This document shows, piece by piece, positions 23,346 through 35,560 of a stretch of DNA of 64,000 nucleotides. Position 1 is the stretch's first letter; each line of letters opens with the position of its first letter. The stretch is from Molanna angustata (lineage: Eukaryota; Arthropoda; Insecta; Trichoptera; Molannidae). Made by a program: the position numbers and the translations under genes. The notes below the pieces were generated by a model. It did no database searches and was not told where the DNA came from. It worked only from the letters and a program-made list of their open reading frames with translations. Location of the stretch: the NCBI GenBank assembly GCA_963576475.1, contig OY754980.1, forward strand, positions 18,857,822-18,921,821, in the 5' to 3' direction.

Positions 23346-23623
23346 TAAATAAATATCGCTGGCTTATTTAAACGAATATTATCGACAATTCATACTACTT
23401 GTGCATGTAAACTTGATACACCGGTAGCATTTGACACTAGTTCATGTTTTGGCTAACCTTTTTTTTGTACAAGAAACACATTTTGTATCGACAATATTAA
23501 ATTTATTTATGTTTCCGTTTTTAATATAAGCTACACATTGATTTATGATAGCTTTCAAGGTTGTTTCAATGTTATATTATCATTTTTTCCTTAATTATAT
23601 ATATTCCTTACCATCAACATTAC

Positions 23624-23960
23624 CTACCCTATTTGGGGTAAACAGAGAGAACCGGACGCCATACTCCTCTCTCTTGTATTTTGTAGATTCCTCGCTTCAT
23701 TCACGTCCAAGCATCGTCTCATACACGCTCTTCTACATTTCTTACTTCCACCAACTCTGTTTTTCAAAATCCCATGTATGTGATCATGCCAACTTTTACT
23801 TGGCCGACCTCTACTTTTTGTTCTTCTCTTTTCAGTCTTTTTATTTTGACAGACGATCATCACTAATTTATTATGTGGCCAAACCATTTTAGACCATTTA
23901 TATTTATCCCTCTTACAATATATCTTTCAGTTATACATTCTTGTCTAATGTCCTCAATTA
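23624..23960 (-). pseudogene. LINE polymerase C-terminal fragment
   Basis: Reads MVWPHNKLVM, RRTKSRGRPSKSWHDHIHGI, CRRACMRRCLDVNEARNLQN and ends RERSMASGSLCLPQIG, homologous to the longer copy at 43908-44303 (RGRGRPRKGWHVHV, RRCMNVDEAMN). The tail TGTTGATGG then points left. Only the last ~90 residues survive. Confidence 0.75.
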
Positions 23961-23984
23961 TTGTTTTGAAAAATTATAATAATA

Positions 23985-24480
23985 CTAACGGACCCGGGCA
24001 GACGTTGTTCTGCCACAGACCCTTCTATGTAGACCACATTTTATATAGACTTCATTTTAATAATTTTATTAAATTATATTCGTATATTTGAGTGGTATAT
24101 TCTCTTTATGCGTAATACAGGTGTCAATAGATTTGTTCACAACGCTAACTATTGAAAAAAAATCTTTTTAGTAAATTTTTGGCGTTCCACCCGATATCGA
24201 GTGATATAGCCATTTTGAAAACTTGCACCACTTAAAATTAAATATCGATCCTTTTTTCCTATTGCAAATTCTTGGGGGGTGTGAAGGGAATTCAAAATTT
24301 GTGGTGATATGTATTTTTGGATGAGAAATCTAAAAAGTAAATATTTTATATCTCAATAACAGCGCCATCTATCGGGTCCAAAACTATCATATCTTTCAAT
24401 TCGGAACCAACCGTACAAATTAATAAAAATTAATTGAAATCGGTACTAATATCGGGACACAAGATTTTGATATATATTTA
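23985..24480 (+). repeat. Interspersed 'AGCGGACCCG' repeat, degraded copy
   Basis: Begins TAACGGACCCGGGCAGACGT; the interior includes 'cagcgccatctatcgggtcc'. The same start occurs at 41055, 52280 and (inverted) 19995. No protein. Confidence 0.55.
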
Positions 24481-24994
24481 GATTAAAAAATATTTAATTA
24501 CAGGTATTTCGTATTCGCTGAGTAATTATTATTCACAAGAATGTCACAGTGTCATCATAATGTATTGTGTAAATAAGAAATAAACACTATTTACTGTAAG
24601 GCTATGTTTTCCATTTATCTTGTTTAACGACGTGGGGGTCTTCATATACCTTCCTAGTTTTTTTACAGTTAATTACTGTATATTTGTGAATAACTACTTT
24701 CATTTAGTTTAATCTACCTAGTTGAGATTTTTCCATGTTGCGTAGTATTTATTGATCCAATGTTTGTAATGTTAATCTTTCTTTTCATAGACTCTAGTCT
24801 GTTGTTTCAGTAGAATGAAGGGAAGGGTTTTTTTTTAATATTAGGCAACCCACCCTTAAAAGAGTGATTTGTGCCAAATGGAAGAAAAGATAAAAAATAA
24901 TTTATTGAATGTTACGACTTACAGATTGATACAAAAAGGGGAGGGTTATGTTAATTGAAAGTACATATCTACATATAGCTCGTTTGTGAGAACA

Positions 24995-25208
24995 ACGACA
25001 TAAGTCTAAGTATCCGATTTTTGAGTTAATAATGCAGAAATGTTGTGTTTATCAATATTATAGTGAATATATGACAGTGAAACAACGACACATGTGCTGT
25101 TTCTCTCGCACTTATAGAGATATTGTACTGAGAATTGGAGACAACATGAATATTGATAAACATAACATTTCTGCATTAATTCAAAAATCGGATTTTTGAC
25201 TTATGTCG
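24995..25208. mobile_element. Fold-back element, arms of about 60-65 bp
   Basis: Left arm 24995-25059 starts CGACATAAGTCTAAGTATCC and right arm 25149-25208 is its inverse, ending GACTTATGTCG; spacer about 90 bp. Confidence 0.75.
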
Positions 25209-25211
25209 TGT

Positions 25212-25950
25212 AGGAGACAAGTACTGCCTCGAATTAGGCACTAGTTTGTTGCGCTTGCATTCCTGCTAATACATGTTCAATTCAAGGCAATTAACTATTG
25301 AATATGGAACATAATATATAGCCATGAAGTTCGCGCGCTATTTCATTTCGCTCGCATTTCGTCTGTCACTGTCACATTTTATAAGTTTTATAACTCAATG
25401 TCGTGCACAGGTTTATAAATTTTACCATGCGTATTGATTAAGCGTTACAAGGCTGTGTTAAAGGCATTTTTTGTGTATGATTGTTTTCGTTTTAATAGAT
25501 TAATCTACACAAATCTACATTATATCATAAAAATTCGTTGACATTTTTTTTTTGTATGATATTGGTACTCATGAATTTTTCAATGAAATAATTACACTTT
25601 GCGTCGTAATTACCTTCACAAGATATCGCATCGAATTTTACATTGGTAATTATCCTAGTCTCCTTCGTAATTTACAATTTTAAAATTGTCCAAAATAACA
25701 ATTTTAATTTCCATAATATATTACTTAAAGACTTGAACAAAATTACTGATTACTACCATATAATCTGTGAACAAAATACAATGTGACAGTGACAGTCAAA
25801 ATGCGAGCGAAATGAAATAGCGCGCGAACTTCATGGCTATATAATTATGTTCCATATTCAATAGTTAACTGCCTTGAATTGAACATGTATTAGCAGGAAC
25901 GCAAGCGCAACAAACTAGTGCCTAATTCGAGGCAGTATTTGCCTCCTAAT
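25212..25950. mobile_element. Fold-back element R4, arms of about 170 bp
   Basis: The left arm (about 25212-25380) and right arm (about 25776-25950) are inverse copies. Both contain GCCTAATTCGAGGCAGTA or its inverse, and GCGCGCGAACTTCATGGC. The spacer holds the extension 'ggctgtgttaaaggcat' shared with 7725-8035. Confidence 0.8.
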
Positions 25951-25989
25951 CAACACGGAAAGGTAAATACGCGATCCGGATCCGGATTC

Positions 25990-26577
25990 AAGCACACGAA
26001 AACAATTTTTCTTTTTGAAAAGATGACTAAGTAAGTGTATTTCCTATTAAATAAAAAAAAGTTTATTTCTTATGAAGTAAACAAGGTATATTTACAATAT
26101 AATAATTAATCAACATTTACGTATGAATAAAAAATTACATCTTGGTAGATTGTAGCTAGTTTTTTATTGTTTTTTTTTTATTTATTTTACATCTTTTTTT
26201 ATTTAACAATATTAAAAATAAATTTATAAAATACATAATGATATACTATGGTAAAATTGTTGCATTATCTCACCAAAAAGATTAAAAATTTGTGCTTGAT
26301 GAGGGAATCATTTTATATAAGATAATACAATAAATACATAGTTATACAATGGTGAAAAAGCTATGCACAAACAAAAAACAAATATACAAAAAAAATAGAA
26401 AACGGGCAATTCGAAACAATTTTGGTCATATCAATATACACATTATTACATACACCAGTTTAGATTGTGAAATGTTTTTTCTATTTTTTTCAAATCTTCT
26501 GAATCGTATTCGTCAACGAAATATTTAATAACGCTTTTTAAAAAAATGTAACACTTATCATTTCAAAATTTTCTACG
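25990..26577. other. Presumed 3' region of GPCR-B, no other feature
   Basis: AT-rich, with several plus-strand TTTATT words (AATAAA on the gene strand), for example near 26180. The used 3' end cannot be chosen from sequence. Confidence 0.35.
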
Positions 26578-27395
26578 CTAAAGTCTAGTTGTTTGTGTTA
26601 ACGAGGTTTTTCGAACCACGTGTGCTTTTGCCTTTCGATTACTGCACTTCAAATTTTCAAAGGAACTGTGTATTTTTTGTTTGCTATCAAAGCACAGAGC
26701 TTTGAATGATCTTCTGAATCCCTCGTGCCACCACGCATATATGATGGGGTTCAATAGGCTGTTTAATAATCCTAAAAATCCTATCGGATTCATAATCTTG
26801 AACGTCAAACTGTGACATTGTTGAGTGTTATAAGATGAGAAATAGTTGTCGCAGAGTAAAAAGACAATACTCGCTATGAAGTACGGAACCCAAGATATCG
26901 CAAAACCTCCGGAAGTAAACAGGACAACTTTGATGGCTTTCCATTTTTTAGGACCGATCGATGTCAACCTTGTTGTAGCCTGTTTCTGTCGAAAAGGGGA
27001 TTTTTTCTTTACGTAATCCAATATCCTCGTACCGCGTGTTTTTTCGCTGGTTTGAGTTTCATTTTTGAATTCTGCTTGTATTGATTTGTCAAAGTTGTCC
27101 ATCTCGCTGGTGACTGTGGAAAGGCGTTGGCTTCCCCCGACGAAGAATCGCATGTCTCCTTCGCTCTCTGTGTTCAAAGTGTCTCTGCTTGCTCTTTTCA
27201 TCATGCTGTTTATCTGCGAAATGCTTTTCAATGCTTTTGCCAATATGATACTGTATATAACAACGACAGCCAGTATTGGTATGATTATGACGAATGCCAT
27301 GAAGATGATGAGGGCCGGTGGAGTTATCACGGTGAACCAGCATATAGGTCCGTTTCTGCTCCAAATTATGAGAGGAATGAGACCGGTGGCAAACG
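26578..27395 (-). CDS. GPCR-B exon 4 (ECL2 to C-terminus)
   Basis: Follows GTATTTCAG and reads AFATGLIPLIIW, GPICWFTVITPPA, TM5, an ICL3 of roughly 80 residues, KKWKAIKVVLFTSG (TM6 start), NSLLNPIIYAWWHEGFRRS and a Lys/Arg-rich tail ending QTTRL. Confidence 0.93.
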
Positions 27396-30300
27396 CTGAA
27401 ATACCAAAGATAATTTAAATACAATTGAATATTTTTTAAAGTTGCATATACCTACGCAAACATTGGATTTTTCCGTGTTTGGAGTCAATGATATTTTTGA
27501 AAAGCCAACTTCTCAATCGGTGGTATTACAAAAACGGTTTCGTCTTTCATAGATGGCGATAGTACCTAAAAATATCTTATTTTCAAACGATTTGTATCTC
27601 AATAGGGAGGCATAATTGGTGAACGTTGCGCAGTCTCATAGAGTGATCACGTGGACCAGCCGATGACAGGTCGTAAGCCCTGTAGGTGCCTTGAGTTCCT
27701 GGTTCTTTTGTAATGATCCAATTTCGTCTCTATTGAGATGTTGAAAAATTGTCTTAGATACAATTATTGTAGATTCATAGGACATTGAAATTAAGATATT
27801 TTATTATTTTTTTAATAGTAATAATGTGAAGTTTTTAAATAGTACTTTTTTCCAATATTCATTTGTTTTCATTCATTATTTTAACCCTTAGTTGCCCAAG
27901 GTATTCGAAAAATAAACCCCTTTTGACCGACGCGACGCACGGTAGTTTCGAGTACCATATAATTTAAATTAGTAATATAAACATTACAATATTTTTTCCC
28001 ATCAAACAACCGTCGTCGGTACACCAAAGTAATATGAATACATGAAAATTCTTCGAAACACAAATGTTCGAATGCGCAATTGTACGAATAACAATTTTTC
28101 GAAAATCAGTTATCACAATTGTCCGAATGCAAATTATTCGAACAAACATTTGTTAGAAAACCAATTGACCGAATTTAATATAATATATTATTTTTGTGTC
28201 ATTATGTTGCCTCTTTTAACATATTTGTTGCCAGTGAAATATATTCGATGAAGACTATTATTACTTGTTGTATTATTGTTGGGTACGTATGCTTGCACAT
28301 TTTTAATAACTGATGTTTGACAGCGCGGTACATCGCCATGTTGTTTATTCCATAGATATTTACTATACATAATGTACTATATAGGTGTATTTAGTACTCC
28401 CTGCAAAAAGTGAGTGATGAAATATCGCGCGTTTGTCGTTTTGGTTGGCAACATTTTTCAGTTTTCCTTACATTTCAACACATCCTAAATAACTTTTCTC
28501 TAAATCTAAATAAACAAAGTGTTTTTTACGACAAACAAATGCGAAAAAAATTCACATTAGTCGTTATTCTCTATGGAAAAACGATGTACTAAAACGTCAA
28601 AAATCCCCCGGAAAAATGTCTTCGTTTCATACAAAATTTGCCAACTACGACATCTAGTATATTATAGTCAAAATCTATGGTTTATTCCTCTCACAATACT
28701 ACCAACATGACATCATAAAAATTCGAACAATTGTAATTTCTGATAATGGTGTGTTCGGAAAATTGTTTTTCGAAAAAATGTGATTCGAATAATTGCCATT
28801 CGTAAAATTGATTTTCGTAAAATTGTGCATTCAAATAATTATTTTTCGAATAATTTTCCTGTCACCAAGTAATATACATGTACTTTCTACGGTGCATTAT
28901 ATTTTTTTCGTAAGAAAAAAATTATAAGAACAAAAAATGTCATTCTTATGTACCTGTATATCGTGGCCATAATGTGCATTCTTATGTACCTGTTTATCGT
29001 GGCCATAATGTGCATTCTTATGTACCTGTATATCGTGGCCATAATGTGCATTCTTATGTACCTGTATATCGTGGCCATAATGTGCATTCTTATGTACCTG
29101 TATATCGTGGCCATAATGTGCATTCTTATGTACCTGTATATCGTGGCCATAATGTGCATTCTTATGTACCTGTATATCGTGGCCATAATGTGCATTCTTA
29201 TGTACCTGTTTATCGTGGCCATAATGTGCATTCTTATGTACCTGTATATCGTGGCCATAATGTGCATTCTTATGTACCTGTTTATCGTGGCCATAATGTG
29301 CATTCTTATGTACCTGTATATCGTGGCCATAATGTGCATTCTTATGTACCTGTATATCGTGGCCATAATGTGCATTCTTATGTACCTGTATATCGTGGCC
29401 ATAATGTGCATTCTTATGTACCTGTTTATCGTGGCCATAATGTGCATTCTTATGTACCTGTATATCGTGGCCATAATGTGCATTCTTATGTACCTGTTTA
29501 TCGTGGCCATAATGTGCATTCTTATGTACCTGTATATCGTGGCCATAATGTGCATTCTTATGTACCTGTTTATCGTGGCCATAATGTGCATTCTTATGTA
29601 CCTGTATATCGTGGCCATAATGTGCATTCTTATGTACCTGTATATCGTGGCCATAATGTGCATTCTTATGTACCTGTATATCGTGGCCATAATGTGCATT
29701 CTTATGTACCTGTATATCGTGGCCATAATGTGCATTCTTATGTACCTGTATATCGTGGCCATAATGTGCATTCTTATGTACCTGTATATCGTGGCCATAA
29801 TGTGCATGGTGACCAAGACGACTTTTGCACTAGGTACGAGTACTTTCAAAATATATTTTTTACAAAATGTTATGAGTGAGTCATTGTTTTTTTATTTACA
29901 TAATTATGTATTTTGTATCTATTGGATTCAGTAACTTTTTAAGAACGTTCCGGCCAATATAGGTACGTTCCTATTCCATTTAGTCCAAGTTGATATTTTA
30001 TAACGCTGAAATAAGACCGTAAACCTAAAATCTACAAATTTAGTAGTATGTTCCTATTTAAGTTACAATAGTTACTGAATGGGGGTATTGTTGATATTTG
30101 CAAAAGTGATGAGATCTCTCAAGAGAGGAAAAAGGTAAATAATGTTACTTTAATTTTTAATTAAATATTAATTTACTTTATGTAGAACTTTTGCGTAAAT
30201 CAATGTTTGGAGTGTTTTTATTTTTCCCGCCTTTGAAGAATATTTGTGTTTGTGCATTTTCCAGGAATTTTTATTTTGTACCTATCTTTTTTTGTTTAAG

Positions 30301-33300
30301 TACATGTCAGTATTTAAATTTCTGTGTTTTATCTTTTGTGTATTTAAAAATATACGGTTGCTCATTTCGTTAAATATATTTGATCAATGACCTTTTTGAT
30401 ATATGATAATCTCAACAGAGAATATTTTTTTCTTATAAAACTAGTAAATTATGCGGACCTGTCATTGGCTGGATCGCATGATAATTGAGTGTTTTAACTT
30501 GATACTATTTTTGAACTTGTAGAGAAAAAAAAAGATTTTTATGATGAAGAATTCGAAAATTTTTGTTTAAGTAAAATACAAATTTAGTAACAATTATTTA
30601 AGGGTGCGCCTGCTGCCAGCGTACCTATGTTTTCAATTTAATATTGCATCATTACTACAAAACGAATAATTTAAAAAAAATAACTTAGATAATTCAGATA
30701 TTAATAAAGAAAAATATTCCTTAAATTTTTAATTACATTCTGTAATATATTATTGTAGAAAAATAATAAACGTACCTAATTTTTGACATTCATCTCATAT
30801 TTCTCAAAAAACTATAAACCGTAGAGCAATATTATTTTCTTTTAATTAAAGAAGACAAAAATATCTGGAAAAAAATGTCATGACTTTTGCATTAATGCTC
30901 CAGGTTTAGTCACAAAAATTCAATAACTTTTATTTCGCAATAGCGTTGAATGGAAAATCCAGACGATTTGATTAGTAATAATAATGGAATATCAAATTTA
31001 AAAATAGGTACGTTGGCAGCAGGCGCCCTCTTTAACATATGATAATGAAAACTTCCTTGCACCCTGCGCAAGTCGCGAGTTTAATGCCATATGGCGATTT
31101 CTTCCAACTAACCAGTGTTTTCAGCCCAGAGAAGCAATATTTGCGTGAGAAATGAATTTAAATAAATTCCTCCTCTGCAGGGAATCGAACCCAGGATGCC
31201 CGCACAGAAACCGAACGGCTTACCAACTGTGCCACGGCGGTCGGCATTGATTGCTTTTTTCTATCAAATATAAACTCTTGTGTAGTTGTTAATAGCTGTA
31301 TTTCTTAACGTATCATTTGATCAGGGCCTAACCAGTAAAAACGTTTGTTATGTCAACAGTTTTTGTTTTTTTACCTACCTAAAATTATGTAAAAATAAGC
31401 GCCTAATCAGCCGAAACAATTATCCTGTGAAAGGAAATAAATTTCTGTGGAACCTAAAACATTAATGTTATGCCCTATTAAAAGTTAAGTTTTTGTTTTC
31501 CTTACCGATGCCCCAAGTAGACAGAATCATGAACCACACTCTGGTTGGATATATCAAACGGTTATATTTGAGCCCATGGACAATGTATAAATAGCGGTCA
31601 ACGGCTATCATGGCAACACTGTATGTGGATGCTATTGTTCCTGTCGTATACATTTCTATAAAAAAATATCAAAAATAATATATCCATCATTTGTATTTTC
31701 GGGATGATAAGTTTTTCTTACACAGATGCATACTTAATCGAATGTAGCACATTGGTATTTGAGATTGATTCGGGTTATATGGTCCTATTACCAGAGATAA
31801 TCCAGTGAGAAGATCGGCTAACGATATATTCCCCAACATCATGTATGTACATCGAGGTTCTTTACCTGTAATTATAACACAATTTTACTTTTATTGATAT
31901 TGTTTAGAAATATTATACAGTAGCTTTGATTTTACGTTTGCTAAATGCAATCTTTAACTCAACCTATCATAGGTAGTATTCTACTGACGAAAACTATTTT
32001 GATATTACAATATTTATTTTAGTGAAAGATGAATGGGATAAGAGTAAACAAAAGATTATGGTGTGATAATGTATTGCGTTTATTGAACCTATACACGATG
32101 TCTCTGTTAAGCTGATGGTAAATAGGCTGAGGTGGTTCGGAAAACCGCCAGAGGCAATAGGTCTGGCGGACAACATGCGGGCATGTAATGTCTCTCTGAG
32201 GATGACGCCATTTTTGTGTATTCATTTCAATTTCGCTTAACAATAATACGTGAAAAAAAACTAGGTTCGTACATCACTCATTCACTATGAGTTTTTTTTT
32301 TTAAATGAGTCATTGGATGATATTGTATTTTATTTTATTTACATTGCTTCTCGGGCAACTAACAGGTACTATGTCAAATATTAATTTAACACGCACCCAA
32401 TAACAAGTTGCCACATTCTGGAGACTTGCAATATTAATCGTCTCACATATCCAGACTGAAAACACAATTAAAAACTGTGTCTCCACCGGGAATAGAACCC
32501 GGGACCCTTGGATCAGCAGTCAGATACCTATCCAACTGAGCCACGAAGGCCGACGATAATTTTTTTTTTGTTTGTTTTTATACAAGTTCTCGGGCAACAA
32601 CAGTTTATATGTCAAATAAATTTAATAAGCACCCAATAACAATTTAGTAAAAACAAAAATATATGTAAAGAATAAATTTTTTGATATAATATTATACCGA
32701 AAACGATAGAAGATTATTGTACTGCCTACTGTTGCGAGTAAGGGCAGTATTTATAAAACGTAGGTACCTATTTATAATTTATTTTGTTTTATTAAAAAGG
32801 CTACACAAAAATAAAATAATATTGGTTATTATTATGATTGCTGGACGTCCAATTATGGATGCACACAAAACTACATGGGCTCATATTCAATCACACACGT
32901 AAGTTACACAAGTAAGAATTACATACATAAGAGAAAATTCGGTTACAAAAGTTAAGTAAAAAAAAAGAAGAAGAAAAAAAAATAGTTATATAAGCGAAAA
33001 AAAAAAACAAATTATTGAAGTTACACAAGTTACATAAGTCGAAGTAAAAAAATAGGTACATAAGAAGTTAAAAAAGTTATATAAGTTAGAGAAAAGACAA
33101 TTTCAAACAGATTACAATCAAAAAGCGTATATAAATAGCACTGCGACCTTCTTAAAACAACACGCGCGAGTTAATTTTTTTCTTAAAAACAGAGAGCGAA
33201 TCCGCAAACACGTCAAGATGACACTCCCTTGTCATATCGTTATACTGTCTACACATTCTTGGTATGGGACTGTAATACATAATTTGCTCAAGACAAAAAT

Positions 33301-33559
33301 TCTATGCGTTTTGGTTCTAAGCATCGACTTATTATACATACGTAGCAACGGGAATTTTTTTATAAATTCGGCTCAAAATTTAAAACTTTGTCAAATTACC
33401 TTTTTTGAAAAACATCCCGCTTGATATGACAACGACCAAATTCAATATGAGAATCACAAATCCTAGGAACCTCACAGCTATGACGTAATTCCCGACTTGC
33501 TGTATCAGCTCCTGCGTCTCCTTCAGGTTACTCCATTCTGTGACATTTTCCGTATTCAT
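26578..33559 (-). CDS. GPCR-B: class A receptor, four coding exons, 419 aa
   Basis: Join: 33559-33400, 31865-31734, 31655-31506, 27395-26578; 1260 nt including TAG. A plasma-membrane seven-transmembrane receptor; ligand unknown. It is the only one of the four with a canonical DRY (117-119). Other marks are a sequon at Asn5, Asp71 (LADLLTG), Cys93 and Cys166 (ECL2 disulfide), SWVPYF in TM6, NSLLNPIIYAWW in TM7, a juxtamembrane Cys (KALCFDSK) and a long basic C-tail. ICL3 is long and polar and ends KKWKAIKVVLF. I chose ATG 33559 because an in-frame GTG upstream is not a plausible eukaryotic start, and an acceptor (AATTTCAG, exon side at 33603) lies 44 nt further up, implying a non-coding first exon. 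Intron 2 is 78 bp, whereas intron 3 is 4.1 kb and full of repeats. Confidence 0.88.
27437..27760 (+). repeat. Repeat R2 in GPCR-B intron 3
   Basis: Compact copy: GCAAACATTGGATTTTTCC, 'tagatggcgatagt', 'agccgatgacaggtcgtaag' and GTGCCTTGAGTTCCTGGTTC. Confidence 0.7.
28045..28865. repeat. Element with TTCGAA-rich sub-terminal arrays in GPCR-B intron 3
   Basis: 28045-28150 and 28720-28860 are crowded with degenerate 'ttcgaataattg'/'cgaacaattgt' words, about 12-20 bp apart, on both sides of a central segment that contains the MITE at 28350. They may be the ends of one larger element. Confidence 0.5.
28350..28680. mobile_element. MITE family M6, copy 1 (331 bp, TTTATT duplication)
   Basis: The ends are CCATAGATATTTACTATA and, inverted, CCATAGATTTTGACTATA; flanked by TTTATT at 28344-28349 and 28681-28686. 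The interior ('tatcgcgcgtttgtcgtttt', 'ttagtcgttattctctat') matches copy 2 at 49645-49980. Confidence 0.85.
28946..29811. repeat. 36-bp minisatellite, 24 copies
   Basis: The unit is TGTGCATTCTTATGTACCTG followed by T(A/T)TATCGTGGCCATAA. As 36 is divisible by three, open frames of about 300 codons exist on both strands (12-residue repeats); with no conserved flank they are artefacts. Copies 2, 8, 10, 14, 16 and 18 carry TTT instead of TAT. It lies in GPCR-B intron 3. Confidence 0.98.
29880..31045. other. GPCR-B intron 3, nothing recognised
   Basis: AT-rich; 30400-30490 has a weak resemblance to R2. Confidence 0.35.
31050..31247 (-). mobile_element. tRNA-derived SINE (family S1), in GPCR-B intron 3
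   Basis: On the minus strand the head has an A-box-like TGGCACAGTTGGTAAG and a B box GGGTTCGATTCCC, followed by the body words shared with the plus-strand copy at 44846-45030 ('ctctgggctgaaaacactgg', 'gaagaaatcgccatatggc'). Confidence 0.8.
31506..31655 (-). CDS. GPCR-B exon 3 (TM3-TM4)
   Basis: A 150-bp phase 1-1 exon: MYTTGTIASTYSVAMIAVDR, YLYIVHGLKYNR, then STWGI. The acceptor is TTTTATAG and the donor GTAAGG. It is separated from exon 2 by only 78 bp. Confidence 0.88.
31734..31865 (-). CDS. GPCR-B exon 2 (TM2)
   Basis: A 132-bp phase 1-1 exon: KEPRCTYMMLGN, LADLLTGLSLVIG, ending MCYIRL. The acceptor is AATTACAG and the donor GTATGC. Three residues are fewer in this exon than in GPCR-C, all in ECL1. 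Confidence 0.86.
32320..32650 (-). mobile_element. tRNA-derived SINE (family S2) with a second truncated copy
   Basis: The minus-strand head at 32475-32550 reads GTGGCTCAGTTGGATAGG, then CCGGGTTCTATTCCCGG (A and B boxes). The body to 32335 includes 'tgttattgggtgcg'. 32565-32650 repeats that body ('ctcgggcaacaacag', 'aagcacccaataacaa') next to it. Both are in GPCR-B intron 1. Confidence 0.75.
33400..33559 (-). CDS. GPCR-B exon 1 (N-terminus, TM1)
   Basis: Encodes MNTENVTEW (sequon), then TM1 with ILNLVVVISSG and FFKKG. The donor GTAATT is in phase 1. The exon probably extends as 5' UTR to 33603. Confidence 0.85.
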
Positions 33560-33603
33560 TACTCCCACTTCCTTTGAAGTTTTAATTTACGCGTTTAGCT
33601 CTC

Positions 33604-34380
33604 CTGAAATTAAGTATGCGTTTCATGAGTGCATTTCATAAGTGATGTGTGATTTTTTTTTTTGCTTATCCATAATATCGATGGCGTTCTGCATATGCCA
33701 GACTTCAACTACAGCTGGATGACAAATGACAAGAGGTATCCCAAATATTTGTGTATGTAAAAAAAGTTTGTAGTTTACCTGAATATAATCCTTAGAATAA
33801 CTGTGTCTATTAAACAATAGGTTCTGATAAACGTCTCTTAAATGACTGGTGCGGTAGCGCACCGTCAGCGAAAAATGGGTTAAAGTCAAAAAACAGCATA
33901 CATGTTCTATATATGGATTTACTCAGAATTTGGAGTAGAACATTTAGGCCCGAATTTATAAAACGTACTAAGAATTTTCTCAATGCTTAGCATGACAAAT
34001 TCCCATACATTTTTGTGTGCTAAGCATTTTCTTAAGCACTGAGAATGGTTTATAAATACGGCCCTTAGTGTTTCATACATTTTGTAAGGCAGTATACACT
34101 GCACAATATCTCACTCAATAATTTGATACCTACTTAATCTCCAAACATACATACATCATCACTTTTTGTTTTTGTTTACTTCTTCTTATTTTTTCTCGTA
34201 ATATTTTATTTTGTTATGTTCTGACTTGTTTTTTTTTTTTCTTTTTGGTTTTGTACCACAATATTTTGCATTATTTAATTTGTATGTGCTATCTGTAAAT
34301 GGACTAATGTTTTTACTATATTTGTAATAAAAGTTTGTATATGGTCTGTAGATATGCCAATTTAAATAAAATAAAAATAA
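33604..34380. other. Upstream of GPCR-B coding exon 1, no gene seen
   Basis: The minus-strand acceptor CTTAATTTCAG ends at 33604, so GPCR-B's untranslated first exon should lie in this direction. No promoter element is recognisable. Confidence 0.35.
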
Positions 34381-34389
34381 ATAAATCAT

Positions 34390-34590
34390 GCTGTTTTCAT
34401 ATTCTGGGTAGGAAAAACAGACTGACCTCCATACTATCCTATCCTGACATACATACCTACATGTTTTATATAGAAAACAAAACATCTTAAAATATTTGCG
34501 TTCAAGTTTGGTATGTATACTTCAACTATACATTCTTTCACCATCGAAAGTTGGATCTCATGTGTTACATGCAACTAGTTAATAGTGAAT
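34390..34590 (-). repeat. Repeat R9 terminus, inverted
   Basis: Ends GATCTCATGTGTTACATGCA; matches 4485-4700 on the other strand, including 'ttctgggtaggaaaa' and 'tcaagtttggtatgta'-type words. Confidence 0.6.
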
Positions 34591-35384
34591 TTTACATAAA
34601 GCACAGTTCTTGTATTTAGATGTGTATCAAAACATTCATAAAATATTATGTTCATAAATATTGATATGGTTATCAATTTAATATTTTTTACTATAGGGAG
34701 TTCATTGATTCAGTGTATAGCTTTAGATAATTAAATAAAGTATTGGCAATTTCATTATTATTGAATACAATATTCTCTTTTTATCATAGTATTGGGTGAG
34801 CATCTTACTTTACAATATGAAAAACTTCATGTCTTTAGTGTTATGTGATTTTCTTTGACATTCTATAAAAAAACATAAATTTGCGGTTTGGTTGTATATA
34901 CGAGTTTACGTGTCCTACGTTAAAGGTTCTAAAAGCAACTTGAATCTCCAGAAAAAAAATAATACATAGAACTGTTACAGACACTAATTTCTATATACCT
35001 ACATAATAATATTCTGTGTAAATTTTCAAATACTATTTAATCTAACTTACATCTATTTTCCACTCAAATGATGTATGTAGGATCTGTCTAAATACCTAGT
35101 AGTGATATTAATAAAAGTGATTATTATATTTTTGTATAAGTTTTTATTTTCAAATTCCAACTAGTCTGCATGAAGCCTAGTTTAGACTAGTTTAATCATT
35201 GTATCTCAGTGACATTCAGTTTTATATTCAGTGACATTCTTGTGAAATTTCTTATGCTTATTCAATCTTTTATTAATCTTAGGTATATCATATGATTATC
35301 AAATTCTTAGAATCCTTTCTACACAGACATAACAACTTCACTGAAGCCTTTCTTACAACACAAGTATAATACATACATAAATAT

Positions 35385-35560
35385 CATCATGCCATGTACT
35401 TAATGGGGTAGGCAGAGAGAACCCAATTCCGCATTTCTCTACTTGTCTGCATTATTCGTGCATTGTCTCATACATCTTCTCTATTGTTTGATCTTACGTT
35501 TTCATCTTTCAATATATCATTCACACGGAGACGACCTTGGCCTCTCGTTCCAAGTTTTAT
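35385..35560 (-). pseudogene. Remnant LINE tail
   Basis: 'catcatgccatgtact', 'ggggtaggcagagagaaccc', 'tgtctcatacatc' and 'acacggagacgaccttggcc' match the last third of the LINE at 43908-44303. Confidence 0.55.

Noticed and set aside
23545..23892. 115-codon plus-strand frame
   Set aside because: It is the antisense of a LINE polymerase tail with recognisable minus-strand homology.
28887..29934. Open frames of 300-328 codons on both strands with 12-residue repeats
   Set aside because: They exist only because the minisatellite unit is 36 bp, are open on both strands at once, and have no conserved flank or domain.
31165..31240. tRNA gene (also 32475-32550 and 44850-44915)
   Set aside because: A and B boxes are present but the cloverleaf is not complete and SINE body sequence shared with other copies follows directly.
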